Positions 32,869 through 64,000 of a stretch of 64,000 nt of DNA are shown here, one piece after another. Under the pieces are notes generated by a model. It was not told the DNA's origin, did not search any database, and was given only the letters and a program-made list of their open reading frames with translations. The DNA is taken from contig NC_049992.1 of the NCBI RefSeq assembly GCF_000003815.2, forward strand, positions 8,246,920 through 8,310,919. Reading direction: 5' to 3'. Both the position numbers and the translations under genes were made by a program. The stretch's first letter is position 1. Each line of letters opens with the position of its first letter. This stretch comes from Branchiostoma floridae (lineage: Eukaryota; Chordata; Leptocardii; Amphioxiformes; Branchiostomatidae).

Positions 32869-33017
32869 TAATCTCCAGGCAGATTCACCAGTGGCATAAA
32901 ATAGTATCAAAGCTGGCTAAGGAATATAGCCTACCAAAGCCAAACACACTCCTAGGCCGGCTTTACTCCTGTACAGCTTTTGCTACCGAAGGATGACTAG
33001 GATCTGCTTGGAGATTA
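32869..33017. mobile_element. TAATCTCC-family MITE, diverged
   Basis: Termini TAATCTCCAGGCAGATTC and ATCTGCTTGGAGATTA. Flanks do not match, consistent with an older copy or loss. Confidence 0.75.
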
Positions 33018-33435
33018 GATGGTGAAACCAAGGAGCTTTTAAAAGCTTCGTTAACATTTTAAGTTTTTCAACAATGTAATACCCAATTCTCAAGATTACG
33101 TCGCCAGGAAAGATTTGGAACAGGCAACCGCCCGAGATGATGGTGCTGATCATGACGATTTGGGTTGTTCGTCTACATTATGAGTTAACAGGTGGTTGTA
33201 CAGAACACGAGAGACAATTGTTCTTCTCTCGCGTCTTTCACGTTCAATACCAACTCATTCAATTTGGTGGAGAAAGGTTTTTGACTTTAACATGGATAGA
33301 AAGCACAAATGACCCTTTGATATACATTTGGCGTGTACTCCTTGGAAAGCTAACTCTACTGCCACGTTATCTATTTGCCCAATATCTACTGTTTTTCCTC
33401 TGACCTGAAGAGCCTGGTAGAGGTTTGTTACAGGC

Positions 33436-33611
33436 TTTGCCTCTTAATCTCCAAGCAGATCCTATGGTAGCATAAGATAGTATCAAAAGCTGAAAGCTGT
33501 GTTTCGCTACCGGGGCAAATGCACACCTCTTACACTCCTTGGCCAGTTTGTACTGGCCATCTTATGCCATCTTATGCCATCGTAGGATCTGCTTGGAGAT
33601 TATTTGCCTCT
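33436..33611. mobile_element. TAATCTCC-family MITE (158 bp) with perfect 9-bp target duplication
   Basis: Element 33445-33602 flanked by TTTGCCTCT at 33436-33444 and 33603-33611. Left subterminal sequence GCATAAGATAGTATCAAAAG as in the other copies. Confidence 0.88.
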
Positions 33612-33845
33612 TAGATATAGCCAAGATGTCTGTGTTCAATTCCTCAGGTGTTGTGTCCTTGGGAAAGCCACTTTAATCACACGACTTTGCTCGCTCCATC
33701 CTGGCGTATACGTAAAAGCGGGTACCTGACTTCGGTTGGGGAGGCAAAAAGTGATGGAAGGAAAGGGATAGGCTCCACCTTCCAATACTAGATGCAGTGG
33801 ATAACAAGAAGGCAATAAGGTCATCTTTATATTTACCTTTGTACT
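33612..33845 (+). mobile_element. 5'-truncated SINE body
   Basis: GTTGTGTCCTTGGGAAAGCC, GGTACCTGACTTCGGTTGGG and AGATGCAGTGGATAACAAG match the bodies at 17793 and 21324. The tRNA head is degraded (GTGTTCAATTCC). Confidence 0.55.
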
Positions 33846-34132
33846 CTCTTCCATGTCTTTTGTGTTCCGCACGGAAAGATCATCGACAGACCAAGAGTAT
33901 CTGTTCTGACTTTAAGAGTTTCTGAACACAAAAAGCACACCAGGAAACGTGTCTTCATCCCATTAAATAGACCCACAGAATCACTTTATTCTTTAGATAA
34001 TAACTTGTAGTTTTCCAAGAATTCGAACTATTTGTGATAGATAAAGGGCCCGAGAACGTATGGGGAAGCTTCTTGTTTACTTTGTCTTAGTCTCTCTCTT
34101 TAGTAGATATCAATTGGGGAAAAGGGGGCCAT

Positions 34133-34750
34133 ATGAGAACAAAGCACCAAGAGACCACGTCTAGCGAAATAATAGACGTTAAACGAGGACAACAACAACA
34201 AAACAAAGTCGAGCCACGATCTCTGAAAAGAAGCGAGATCATTAAAGTTGGGAAAAGATGCAGGAATGTTCTGGTATTGTCCGGCACATATTCACAGGCG
34301 ACAGCACGTTTAGAAGGTAACAAAGCTTTCCCTGCAGGACGCAGAGATCGGGACATCCTTCCTACATTCTCACAAAGACTCGCGCGGCACACATCAAGGA
34401 GGGAGGCTCAAAAGAAACCTTCAATTCGCCAATTTTCTGCCCAGACGACATCTCCGTACCATGACGACTTCTCTGCCGACGGGGCGTCGTGGAATTCTTC
34501 TCGCTATTGTTGTTCGATTATTCTTATCCGGCATTCATCTCTTTCAGTCTCTGCACGACGGTTTTCATGCTTGTTTTCTTTTCCCATTAAGCCAAACCAA
34601 CATCTGCACGCGTTCCCACAAATGGTTAGTCGCCCGTGGTTCGTGTCTTTGCACAAAGGACTCTTGGCTGTACGGCAACGTCTCCAGAAGCTTGTTGCTA
34701 GCAATTCCTGCAAAACGTGTAACGTTAGTTCACCTTTATCCGCGGGGTAA
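34133..34750 (+). other. Orphan open reading frame, 205 codons
   Basis: Uninterrupted frame rich in Ser, Arg and Lys with no domain I recognise. Its last codons and stop lie inside the MITE at 34722, and no splice-bounded exon structure or homology is visible. Probably fortuitous; listed because it is the longest frame not explained by a known gene. Confidence 0.15.
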
Positions 34751-34935
34751 CCTATATCCGTTGCTGTCAGAAATGGGTATGTAGGGATATTAAGTCGACG
34801 GACGAGAGTTTCAAACTACAATATTTTAAAGATATTTCAACTTGAAACCACTGTCCGTCCAGTTGATATCCCTTAATACCGTGTTGGTAAACACGACGAA
34901 TATAGGTTACCCTGCGGATAAAGGTGAACTAGCGT
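34722..34935. mobile_element. GTTCACC-family MITE, full length (about 214 bp)
   Basis: Inverted termini ACGTTAGTTCACCTTTATCC and, on the right, the complement of ACGCTAGTTCACCTTTATCC, continuing GGGTAACCTATA. Internal GATATTAAGTCGACGGACG and its inverted counterpart CGTCCAGTTGATATCCC. Confidence 0.8.
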
Positions 34936-35425
34936 CATATATTTTCTCTTGACTTGTAAAAATTCTTGACTGTTAACTTTATTACAAAAGCGTGTTCACT
35001 TATCATTTTTAGCATATTGCGTTAACGTTAGATCACTTTTAAAAAACGTTCCAAAAAGGCGTTGTATTGTACACGATGAATACCGCATACAGGAAAAGCT
35101 TTTATCTGGGTAAGTTGAAAATTATTCCTCCACAGGGCGTCGCCTCCTAGTGTGTCGCATTGAGCTTCTTGTAGAGTTTCTTTCTTCCCACCATTTTCTC
35201 AAGGCGTCCAGAGAAACGTGCCTTCTCGGGTTGGCGTTGTCAACGGCGATGAAAGAGACCCACCGTGTGAACGCAGAACACAACATACAGACAGAACAAG
35301 TTACCGTTGCTAATAGGGCCTTCACACTGAAACCGAATCAGCAGGAATCAAGCAGAACCAGGCGGAATGAATTATTTGCAAAATTCGTGCCACATTCGGG
35401 GCCATTCGGGTGGGAATTCCAAATG

Positions 35426-35896
35426 GGCCTTATATCCACTTCACACGAGAAGGAATGGGCCAGAATGCCGTCAGAATGAATTCTTTTCTATTCCTGTGCA
35501 TTCGTAGTGTATTCTAGACATTCCGACTACATTCCAGATATTCTTTCGGCCACATTCGGGCAGCATTCGAGGTGGCTTGCCGTTTCGATTCCCCATCGAA
35601 AGAATGTTTCGAATAATGTTGGAATGCCACAGAATGCGGTCAGACTGCAGTTAGAATAGTTAGAATACATTTAGAATCAACTATGAATGCCATTCAATAT
35701 TTCTCCACTTTGAATGCACCTCGACAGTTTTTAACATGTCAAAAACTTTCGGGCTAGCCAAGAGAACGGGCACAAATAGCCGGAATGCAGTACAGTTAGA
35801 ACACACTACGAATTGCCAGGAATTGCGAGGAATAGAAAAGAATTTTTATTCCGACGGCATTCCGGCTCATTCGTGCTCTCGTGTGAAGGGGGCTTA
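35426..35896. mobile_element. Long-TIR non-autonomous element (about 470 bp)
   Basis: The right end, read inverted (GCCCCCTTCACACGAGAGCA), matches the left end (ATCCACTTCACACGAGAAGG). Similarity continues about 100 bases (AGAATGCCGTC, ATTCTTTTCTATTCCT, ATTCGTAGTGT). The whole region is rich in GAATGC/GCATTC motifs. Confidence 0.7.
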
Positions 35897-37809
35897 AGCA
35901 GAGGTAGGGCGTGAAAGATCGGTCGCCGTAAGATTTCGATGATGTCGTAGAATTTCGAAGCAGGCTGTGACAGAACAAACCCCCGACAAGCTTGGATCTA
36001 CGCTGAATTTTCTACGACAGATGCACAACTATCCTGCGGCTTGAAGAAGTTGCGATCGCACGACGATTGTACGACGAATGTAACTGCGCCAGTACGATCT
36101 TACATGTCCGGGCGTCGTCCTCTGTTGCCTTATATTAAATTTATCTTTCATGTCTTAGGCACATCTTCAATCTTTATTTTCATGGCTTCAGCAAGTCGCA
36201 AACCAAAGATGACGTCATGGGACTCGCTAACTTTGGTCCTACCTCATCATAAGCCTTTAATATAGTCCACGTCTAACGCCATTCGTATGATTCTATAGGT
36301 CTCTATACTATTACATATCAATAATGAATAATGACATACCATAAATACATACGGAACAATTCCTGTCGTTCTTTCAAAATTTGGTGAAGATCATAAATAT
36401 GGGGCCTTAGACCATATTTCAAGTTTCAACGAGGGAAGTCTACACATAGTAATGTTCCGAATCTGTTCTTCCTCTCTAAAGCGATTCATTTCTTTGTTTC
36501 CTTTTCAGAATTCTTTCGTCTATCTTAATACTGCCTTCCTTGTTGGCACTGTTGTCAGACATGTGTTACAGCTTTGGTAAAACAAGGAAGCACGGGGTCA
36601 TGCCCCTTGACCTCAGTAAATGTCAGGGTCAAATCAGGAAAGCAAACGGCCACGTGACACTCTAGACTTGTTTCTCTAGAACTCGCAGACTTGCAAACAG
36701 TTTTAACTACAAGCCGGCAGATGTTGGGAACATCAGAAATACATATTCATCATTCATGGTAAAGGCAGTCGTCTTGTGCCGGGTTCTGGTCTCAGGGTTC
36801 TAAGATACACAGCTAGGCGGGGGGTCAGGGCCTTGGGCAAATCTTGGGGTCATGTGGGGTCAAGTGTTGCCAACATGTCACACAGGCCCTGCCGAAAGCT
36901 GCACACCGACGTCACGACCTACTTTATTCGGTCACCGTACTCTACTAAAATGTTAAGAGACATTCGAAAGACTACATCACAAAAATATCTACATGTAGGT
37001 AGGTAGGAAGGAATTCATTATCTAAAATCTATCATTTTTCTATCGTTAGGCCACGTTGATTTGATTATATCATGTATAAATGGCATCCTCTCAACCCTAA
37101 AAACTGGTGCGAGCGTGCGAATGAAAAAAAGGTTTGACCAAAAACGTTGCCTTCCTTATGGAATCTAAATGGTCAGGAAGGTTGAACAAATGACCAAATT
37201 TATGAATGTATGGAATACTGAACAATATATGGATTCTTCGGGTTGGCTATTTCACGCCAGCTTCTTTGATCTTCTTTGGCATTGGCATTGACTTTGGCAT
37301 TCTTCATCACTAGTATACATTTTCCTATATACTTAAAAAATCTACGCCGTATATTTGTTCCCTTTGCAACCGCTTTAAATCATAAGATGTACAGTATGGT
37401 TGAAAATGTTTATGAAATGGCAGAATCTTGCGTGCGCAATGATGCGTGTGTGGATGTCATCCATAATGCGATCAACATGGCAGACTTAATCCACATGAAT
37501 TGCCACACACGATATCATATAGAATTTCATATGATTCTATCTCCAAAACTTCACAAAAAGGCGTAGACGTCAGAAGCTTTCTATTTTCCAATGTATAATT
37601 TTGTGATGACTAAATATTTATTCTGACTTGTCAAGAATGTCCGAGATGACAACAACAGAACCGGTGGTAAAATCGCGTGCATGGCGGTGAGTTTCGCACG
37701 CTGACGGAAGTGCTCTGCCTCTGACTCCGTGAAAGCTGGAGCTTGCTAAACAACAGAGGACACACACGACGTGCACACACGGCGGAACTTCGCCGTACCT
37801 GAGCGAGTT

Positions 37810-37930
37810 TAGCCTCTACCAGGCTTCCCAGGTCGCTGGAAACGTAATAGTAGAAATTGGCCAAATAGACAGAAAACACACCAGAGGAGTTGGTTGGCCG
37901 AGAAATACAGTACCGTCTGTTTTTGAAGGG
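37810..37930. repeat. Single arm of a TAGCC foldback element
   Basis: TAGCCTCTACCAGGCTTCCC, GGTCGCTGGAAA and GTAGAAATTGGCCAAATAGA match the arms at 53301 and 54951. No second arm found nearby. Confidence 0.6.
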
Positions 37931-38078
37931 CGAAACGTAGATATATACATTCATACCTCAGACATACATGCATACAAACATTCATACATTCACACACAAA
38001 CATATGTAAACCCAGGGGCACATACATACATGCACACGCGTCACAAACGCACGCGCTCGCGCGCGTACACAAACACAT

Positions 38079-38106
38079 GTACACACAGACACACACACAC
38101 ACACAC
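38079..38106. repeat. CA microsatellite
   Basis: (CA)n with a wider CA/CATA-rich flank from about 37960. Confidence 0.85.
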
Positions 38107-38580
38107 ATTCACCGTGATGCACTCACACGCACATACAGTGATAAACAACACATACACACGCAATCTTAAGAAAGACGACACTCCTGGCATACTCATATAT
38201 AAATATTGTATATATACATAGAACTGGTTTTCTATAGCAACCCTAAACAGATGTCATATTGGCAATCCTAACACGTGTTGCCAGTATAAACAAAGAGCAA
38301 ATATTATTCTGTATTCATATCATCAAGAGACATAAATTGTGCTTGGCGATGTGAAGTTCCTACTATACTGGTTTGATCCGGTAGTGCTGAACCATTAAGC
38401 GGTTAGACCTGCAGCGACGTCGATCGGGCATGTGTGCCTTCTCTTTCAGTGTCCTGGTAATGAACGTGGCCATACTCGCTCCCGCCCCGGGCAAATTGCG
38501 TACCCGGGTCGCGCTGGACCATTTACCCTGACATTGCCAACATGGACCCACCGCCCCGCCGGCCTCACCCCGCGTTACCA

Positions 38581-38837
38581 ACGGCACGAAACGAGCCTTC
38601 GCAGCCGACACCAAATACTGACTAATGGGGCCTACACTTGACAGTGACGTGCTGGGTGGGATAGCCTAGGACCCCAGCCGCTTTGGCTACAGGCTCTCAA
38701 GGTGCGTAGTGCTAGCCTGTATGCCAGACGGCACGAAACGAGCCTCAGAAGCCGGCACCAAATACTGACTAATGGCGCCTACACTTGACAGTGACATGCT
38801 GGATGGGATAGCCTCGCACCCAGCCGCTCTAGCCTAG
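38581..38837. repeat. Direct duplication, about 107 bp, copies 38581-38687 and 38728-38834
   Basis: Shared ACGGCACGAAACGAGCCT, CACCAAATACTGACTAATGG, CTACACTTGACAGTGAC and GGGATAGCCT, with scattered substitutions and one indel near each end. Confidence 0.85.
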
Positions 38838-38866
38838 ATGCCAGACTGTTTCTAGGACCTACACAG

Positions 38867-39006
38867 ACCAACTCCTAGCCTGGGTACCAACCGTATTCTA
38901 CCGGGGCTCCTTACACTCGCTATCCCTAAAAAATACGTATTTTTTAGGGGCAGCGAGTGTAAGGAGCCCCGGTAGAATACGGATGGTACCTAGGCTAACC
39001 AACTCC
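38867..39006. mobile_element. 122-bp foldback element with perfect 9-bp target duplication
   Basis: Near-perfect palindrome 38876-38997 (arms TAGCCTGGGTACCA..CCGTATTCTACCGGGG..GGCTCCTTACACTCGCT around AAATACGTATTT), flanked by ACCAACTCC at 38867-38875 and 38998-39006. Confidence 0.88.
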
Positions 39007-39052
39007 TCGGCTTTAGGGTCAAAAAGCAGTGCCCCAAAGAAAATTGAAAAAG

Positions 39053-39080
39053 GCCCCCCCCCCCCCCCCCCACACACACA
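39053..39080. repeat. Poly-C tract running into CA repeat
   Basis: A run of about 17 C followed by ACACACACAC. A second poly-C/poly-A tract is at 42601-42625. Confidence 0.85.
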
Positions 39081-39514
39081 GCTATTGTGCTACGGGACAG
39101 CTTTCGGGATAAAAAAAGTGCAGTATAAAACACAACAAAACACACAGAACGTAAAATAGACATGGGCCTAATTTTTTATATACCCTGATGAACACTTTTA
39201 CTTTTTTGTTTCCTCAAACATCCCTGCCGAGCACTAGACTGGAAACGTGGCTGTAGCATAAGTTAGACCCTGATATTGGGTCTGGCATCCAGGCTAGCGT
39301 AGTGCCAACACAATAAGTCATGATCTCCGGGCTAGCTACTTTGCCTGATTGCGGATGTAAACCAGTTCTAAGAAATCCCCTCTATGTGAGAGTCTTTTGT
39401 AAACACCTTTAAGGCGCTCGTGGTTAATATTTTCGGCGTTAACGTTGTTGATGATTGGCTTCCTAGATCAACAGTGATGAAAATTATGCAAATGTTTAAG
39501 TCTAACTATCTAAG

Positions 39515-39563
39515 GTTCAACCAAGGAGCTTCCTGTCATCTGATGAAAGATCCTTGGTTCAAC
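39515..39563. mobile_element. 35-bp CAAGGA element with 7-bp target duplication
   Basis: Element 39522-39556 begins CAAGGAGCTTCC and ends AGATCCTTG, an imperfect inverted repeat. It is flanked on both sides by GTTCAAC. Confidence 0.65.
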
Positions 39564-39641
39564 CAATAAACATGGTGGCAGTGACGTCAATTTCAAACAC
39601 CCAATAGGTTCCTGTGCTTTTCTTAATACCTACTCAACACA

Positions 39642-39862
39642 AGTTCACCTTTATCCGTGGGGTAACCTATATCCATTGTTTTCGAGAAGAGAATAATTGG
39701 GCATATCAAGTCGACGACCAGTTGTTTCTAATTGCAATATCTAAAAAAATACTACAATTTAAAACCACCGTCCGTCGATTGATGTCCCTAAATGAAATAC
39801 GCTATTTCAAAAAGGAGAACAACGTATATAAGCTACTCCGCGAATAAAGGTAAACTAGCGTT
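39642..39862. mobile_element. GTTCACC-family MITE
   Basis: Left AGTTCACCTTTATCCGTGGG, right CGAATAAAGGTAAACTAGCG. Same internal ATATCAAGTCGACGACC layout as the 34722 copy. Confidence 0.75.
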
Positions 39863-41037
39863 GACTAAAAACTTCACAGCTAGGATATAAAGAACGCAGT
39901 GCATTACAATGAAGACGAGCATACTGCACTGATACGTATGAAGAGGCAGGAGACACTTTACTTTTACACTCTGGGCGCTGTAACATGGCGATATATATAT
40001 ATTTATATATTCATATATGACGAGATAGAACAACATTACAGTTGGCAATCTGTTTTCCACTTTGACAATGACTATCATGTCCTATGCCTATTTCACTACG
40101 TTTTAAAATCTTAACTGCACAATATCTAGTGGCGTCTTTGAATGAAATAATTTGATTTGAATAAATTAATTTCAGTAAGGAGAAGCGTTGTGAACCTCAG
40201 GAACACTGCGTTTGAGAAGAAAGTTACAGAGAAGTACCATTCCATTGTACTTATTGTCGTGAAATTCAAGTGAATAAAAATATACATCAGATAAACGTTA
40301 ATAGATAGACTGACCTTACACGCTTTGTGATAATAGTTGGCTTTCCACCATTCAGCTTAGGAGTGGAGATACAGAAACCATACCGGATAGACTGAGATGT
40401 AATATAACATCTAGAAGAATTTATACACCAGTATATGGAAAATTCACGCCAAACTTTCCTTCAAGAAGACAGAGAGGTAGCGTCTTACTGAAAACTTTCC
40501 TAGAAACGATCTTTAACACTGAAAATGTCCCCTCCCACACAACTATGTCCTCTCTTCTTAAACACATCTACTTATTACTTACGTCTTCAATAGTCTCAAA
40601 CAATCTTTCTTCTGGCGACCAGCTTGGCCTATAAGTTTACAAAATGTACATTCCTTACTCTTCTTTATGGCGCTTTGCAGGTTCTGCAAACGGCATTGAG
40701 GCGATACCTCGAAAACACATCCCGTAGACCTGACGGGGTTCAACAACTACATAACCTCAAAAATACCTTAGCTACACTGGCCAACATACAGAACACAACT
40801 TGCGGCATATTACCAAGGTTAAAACATCTAACATGAACAAATAAGGTAGGATATTCTTTTAGGCTTGGTACCCAATATAAAAATATAAGCAGTAAGGTGC
40901 GATATGTCGTAGTTCTAACGTTATTTCGACAACAAATTTACAGACACAAACAATGCGAAGACGTGGCCTTCTGCAGAGACGCTTTCTTCCAGCAGGTGTT
41001 GTCTCTGTCTCCAGTCACTTGGGGCTTGGCAGGAGCC

Positions 41038-41043
41038 TTTATT
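41038..41043 (-). terminator. candidate Wnt4 polyadenylation signal
   Basis: AATAAA on the minus strand about 247 bases beyond the Wnt4 stop codon. First canonical hexamer met downstream. Confidence 0.5.
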
Positions 41044-41289
41044 TTCCACAAATAAATCTCTGTCGCTAACCAAAGGATGAATTTCGCTTCCTGTGAAGTG
41101 TCAGGTTGTCTATTTACATACATAATTTGCACAATGTCGAGACCTGTAACTTCTGTTTCATATCAGTTGCTCTTGCACGTCAAGGTCGCCATATTGGTCA
41201 TATCCAGGTCACGTGATGGCAGCCATATTGGAAACACCCGGATGTTGCCAGCACCGAGTCTGCGCACTCGCACTGCAGGAGAACGTTCA

Positions 41290-62182
<20,893 letters not shown>

Positions 62183-64000
62183 AGCGCTATCTCCGGCTGT
62201 GGATAGACCGCCACAGAGCCCGCGTCCCTCGCCGCTGGGGTTCCTACCGCATGTAGCAGGTCAGCTGGCTCCCAGCTCGTCTTCTGCAAACTTGGGGGGA
62301 CGCCAGTGTCCCTCCCTGCCAATTGTTCCACGGGCTTCCCGTATCCAGATCAGATTAATAGCAAGCTCCAAACAATCGGCTTTAATTCGTAACTCGACTC
62401 GGACGTAATGCCTCTACTCGTGACTGTAGGGTGAGTGGGGGAAAGGAAGGATACCATTCTTCGCGGCCATAAACACAAAACACGTCAATCAACCGCAACT
62501 GTCCACTTTTTTTTTTCCTCTCAGGAGAGCAACATATAGATCACTGGTGGACTCGCACACGCGGGTTGCTCCCGATCCGTGGTAGGCGGCAGTATTCAAA
62601 TCCTTCCGTACAGGCCCGGACAGGCACACTGGCGACTCGCGCACTTCGTACTACTCCGCTGCGAACTCCACACGATTCCTTTACGTCGAGGTTCACACGA
62701 CGTTTGTACGGACGTAATCCAAGCGAACCCCGGGCGTAGCACGTCTCTCCCAAGGTGGTCCGAGAGCGGCTGTCTCCTGTTCTAGCTCTAGGCGACGCAC
62801 AGAGGTCTGAAGTCAAGCGTAGCTGACAGTGGAATGGGCCACCGTGTGGGCCCAGCGCGCATGTGTGACAGTGTGCCTGGGGCAGGCGGCTCGCACACAG
62901 CCGCCGAGGCCGGATGGGAAATAATTACTCTCGGCTCGCCAGCGCCTCGCCGACAATTCGGACTCGGGTGCGAATCGGGGAAGTGATTTCTCGCATGAGT
63001 GCATGATCAGGGCCCGTTTAATTTTTAGCGGTTACCTCTTTTTTCTTTACACATTTTTCTTTCAAGTTTTTTTCCCCCCGCGTCTTAGCGCTCGAGATTT
63101 AATCCAACTGACGTCGCACACGTGACGTGCTTGCGTCAAGTTGCGTAACGTTTTATTATTTTTTTTTGCGTTGCCTTTTTCAATAACTAAATGCGAGGAT
63201 ATTACATCTTATGCAATGTCCTTGGTAAATGTGATGTGGGAATCAAAAATTTCCGGGTTCCTCTGTCATCACGCCTGAGCCCAGACGGATATGCTATCAC
63301 ATTCGGTCATCGCGGGAAGGACTCCCCCAGCGGCTGAGATATCCCAACTCCACCCGACTAATCAGTAGAGCCGACTGCTCCACCGTCATCCTCCCAGACC
63401 ACATTTCACCACTCCACTCCTGGCCGACCTCACTGCTTCGGTAGGTGGGATATTTTCGATACACACGGCGACGGGACCATGATATTGTGGTCTGGGAGAA
63501 ATCCGGACCCGTCCCGAGTCCAGATGATGCCTGCCCCGGGTTTGTGTGCAAGGAAAAGCACATAGAGTCTTAGACAAATAAATGCACGCTTGTAGCGAGA
63601 AAGATATCTTTCCGGGGGCGGAGAAGATTCATGTTTTCACAGTAATTCGTACCCCTCTGCCAAAACGCTCTGGGCAAACATTCTGACGTGTTTCCTAGCC
63701 CAGAGACGGGTATTAGCGACTTGTCACCAAATATCTCGCCTGGCGGTTACAGCGGACCGACAACTTCTCTCCTGACCGCTTCTCGCAAGTATCCAAATTG
63801 TATCGGAAGCTTCTTGTTTGCGCAGTGTAGGTTCTGTCGCCCTCAGAAGTCACGGGCACCAGCGATAACTAAACCGCGCTCACACAAAATAACTCTCCAA
63901 TGAGTTCCAGAATCCCAGGAACGCCATTTACAAAAGCAATGAGTTGAATAAATTATTTACATTACGAAAAGCACTTCTGATCTATTGATTATCACCAAAC
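62183..64000 (-). other. Wnt4 5' flank: 5' UTR and probable promoter region
   Basis: Contains the 5' UTR and upstream sequence of Wnt4. A GC-rich, CpG-containing stretch runs about 62540-63000. I see no convincing TATA box and cannot place the transcription start. No other gene recognised. Confidence 0.4.

Larger units (their letters stand above)
38834..39296. mobile_element. Inverted-repeat element hosting a foldback insertion
   Basis: Left CTAGCCTAGATGCCAGACTG and right GGGTCTGGCATCCAGGCTAG are inverted copies. Internal CAACTCCTCGGCTTTAGGGTC and TTAGACCCTGAT also occur in the element at 53289-53629. Confidence 0.6.
24950..41037. other. Intergenic interval between the two genes
   Basis: No coding exon recognised apart from a possible upstream 5' UTR exon of the transporter, which cannot be placed. 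Rich in MITEs, foldback elements and simple repeats listed separately. Confidence 0.6.

Noticed and set aside
27742-33611. CRISPR-like array from the repeated TAATCTCC motif
   Set aside because: Copies are in inverted pairs with variable spacing and target duplications, in a eukaryotic genome; these are MITEs.

Overview
The window is draft nuclear DNA from a metazoan. Two protein-coding genes are recognisable, both on the minus strand, both interrupted by introns with GT-AG borders, and surrounded by dense small non-autonomous repeats. The intron-rich gene structures, tRNA-derived SINEs, many miniature inverted-repeat elements and the sequence of the Wnt protein suggest an invertebrate deuterostome. 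A cephalochordate (amphioxus) is my best guess, but that is inference. Two runs of N (14113-14212 and 15706-15917) are assembly gaps.

Region by region: 1-16.8 kb holds no gene I can recognise, only repeats and gaps. From 24914 down to 17137 there is a complete 12-exon cationic amino acid transporter of the SLC7A4/CAT type; all splice phases agree and the product is 639 aa. From 24.95 to 41.0 kb there is a gene-poor interval crowded with MITEs, foldback elements, SINEs and simple repeats. From 62182 down to 41290 there is a complete 4-exon Wnt4 gene (353 aa, all 24 Wnt cysteines, signal peptide, conserved acylated-serine motif). Its third intron is about 17.5 kb long and full of repeats, while the other two introns are 1.9 kb and 0.4 kb. 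From 62183 to 64000 is the 5' flank of Wnt4.

The two genes have unrelated jobs: a plasma-membrane amino acid permease and a secreted morphogen. There is no operon logic. They are neighbours about 16 kb apart, in the same orientation.

The most interesting material is non-coding. (1) A 31-bp hairpin, flanked by 7-bp direct repeats, sits in the splice acceptor of the last transporter exon, so the target duplication has copied the acceptor. Two similar tiny hairpins with exact 7-bp flanking repeats occur elsewhere in the window. (2) In introns 1 and 2 of the transporter, the splice acceptor plus the 5' end of the next exon has been tandemly copied (four and three copies counting the real one), leaving decayed or partly intact decoy exon starts. 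(3) Two miniature-element families (termini TAATCTCC and TAGCC/TAGTC) carry 9-bp target-site duplications, several of them perfect, including one copy nested in another. (4) A TA-flanked MITE lies inside a tandem repeat whose other units preserve the empty site.
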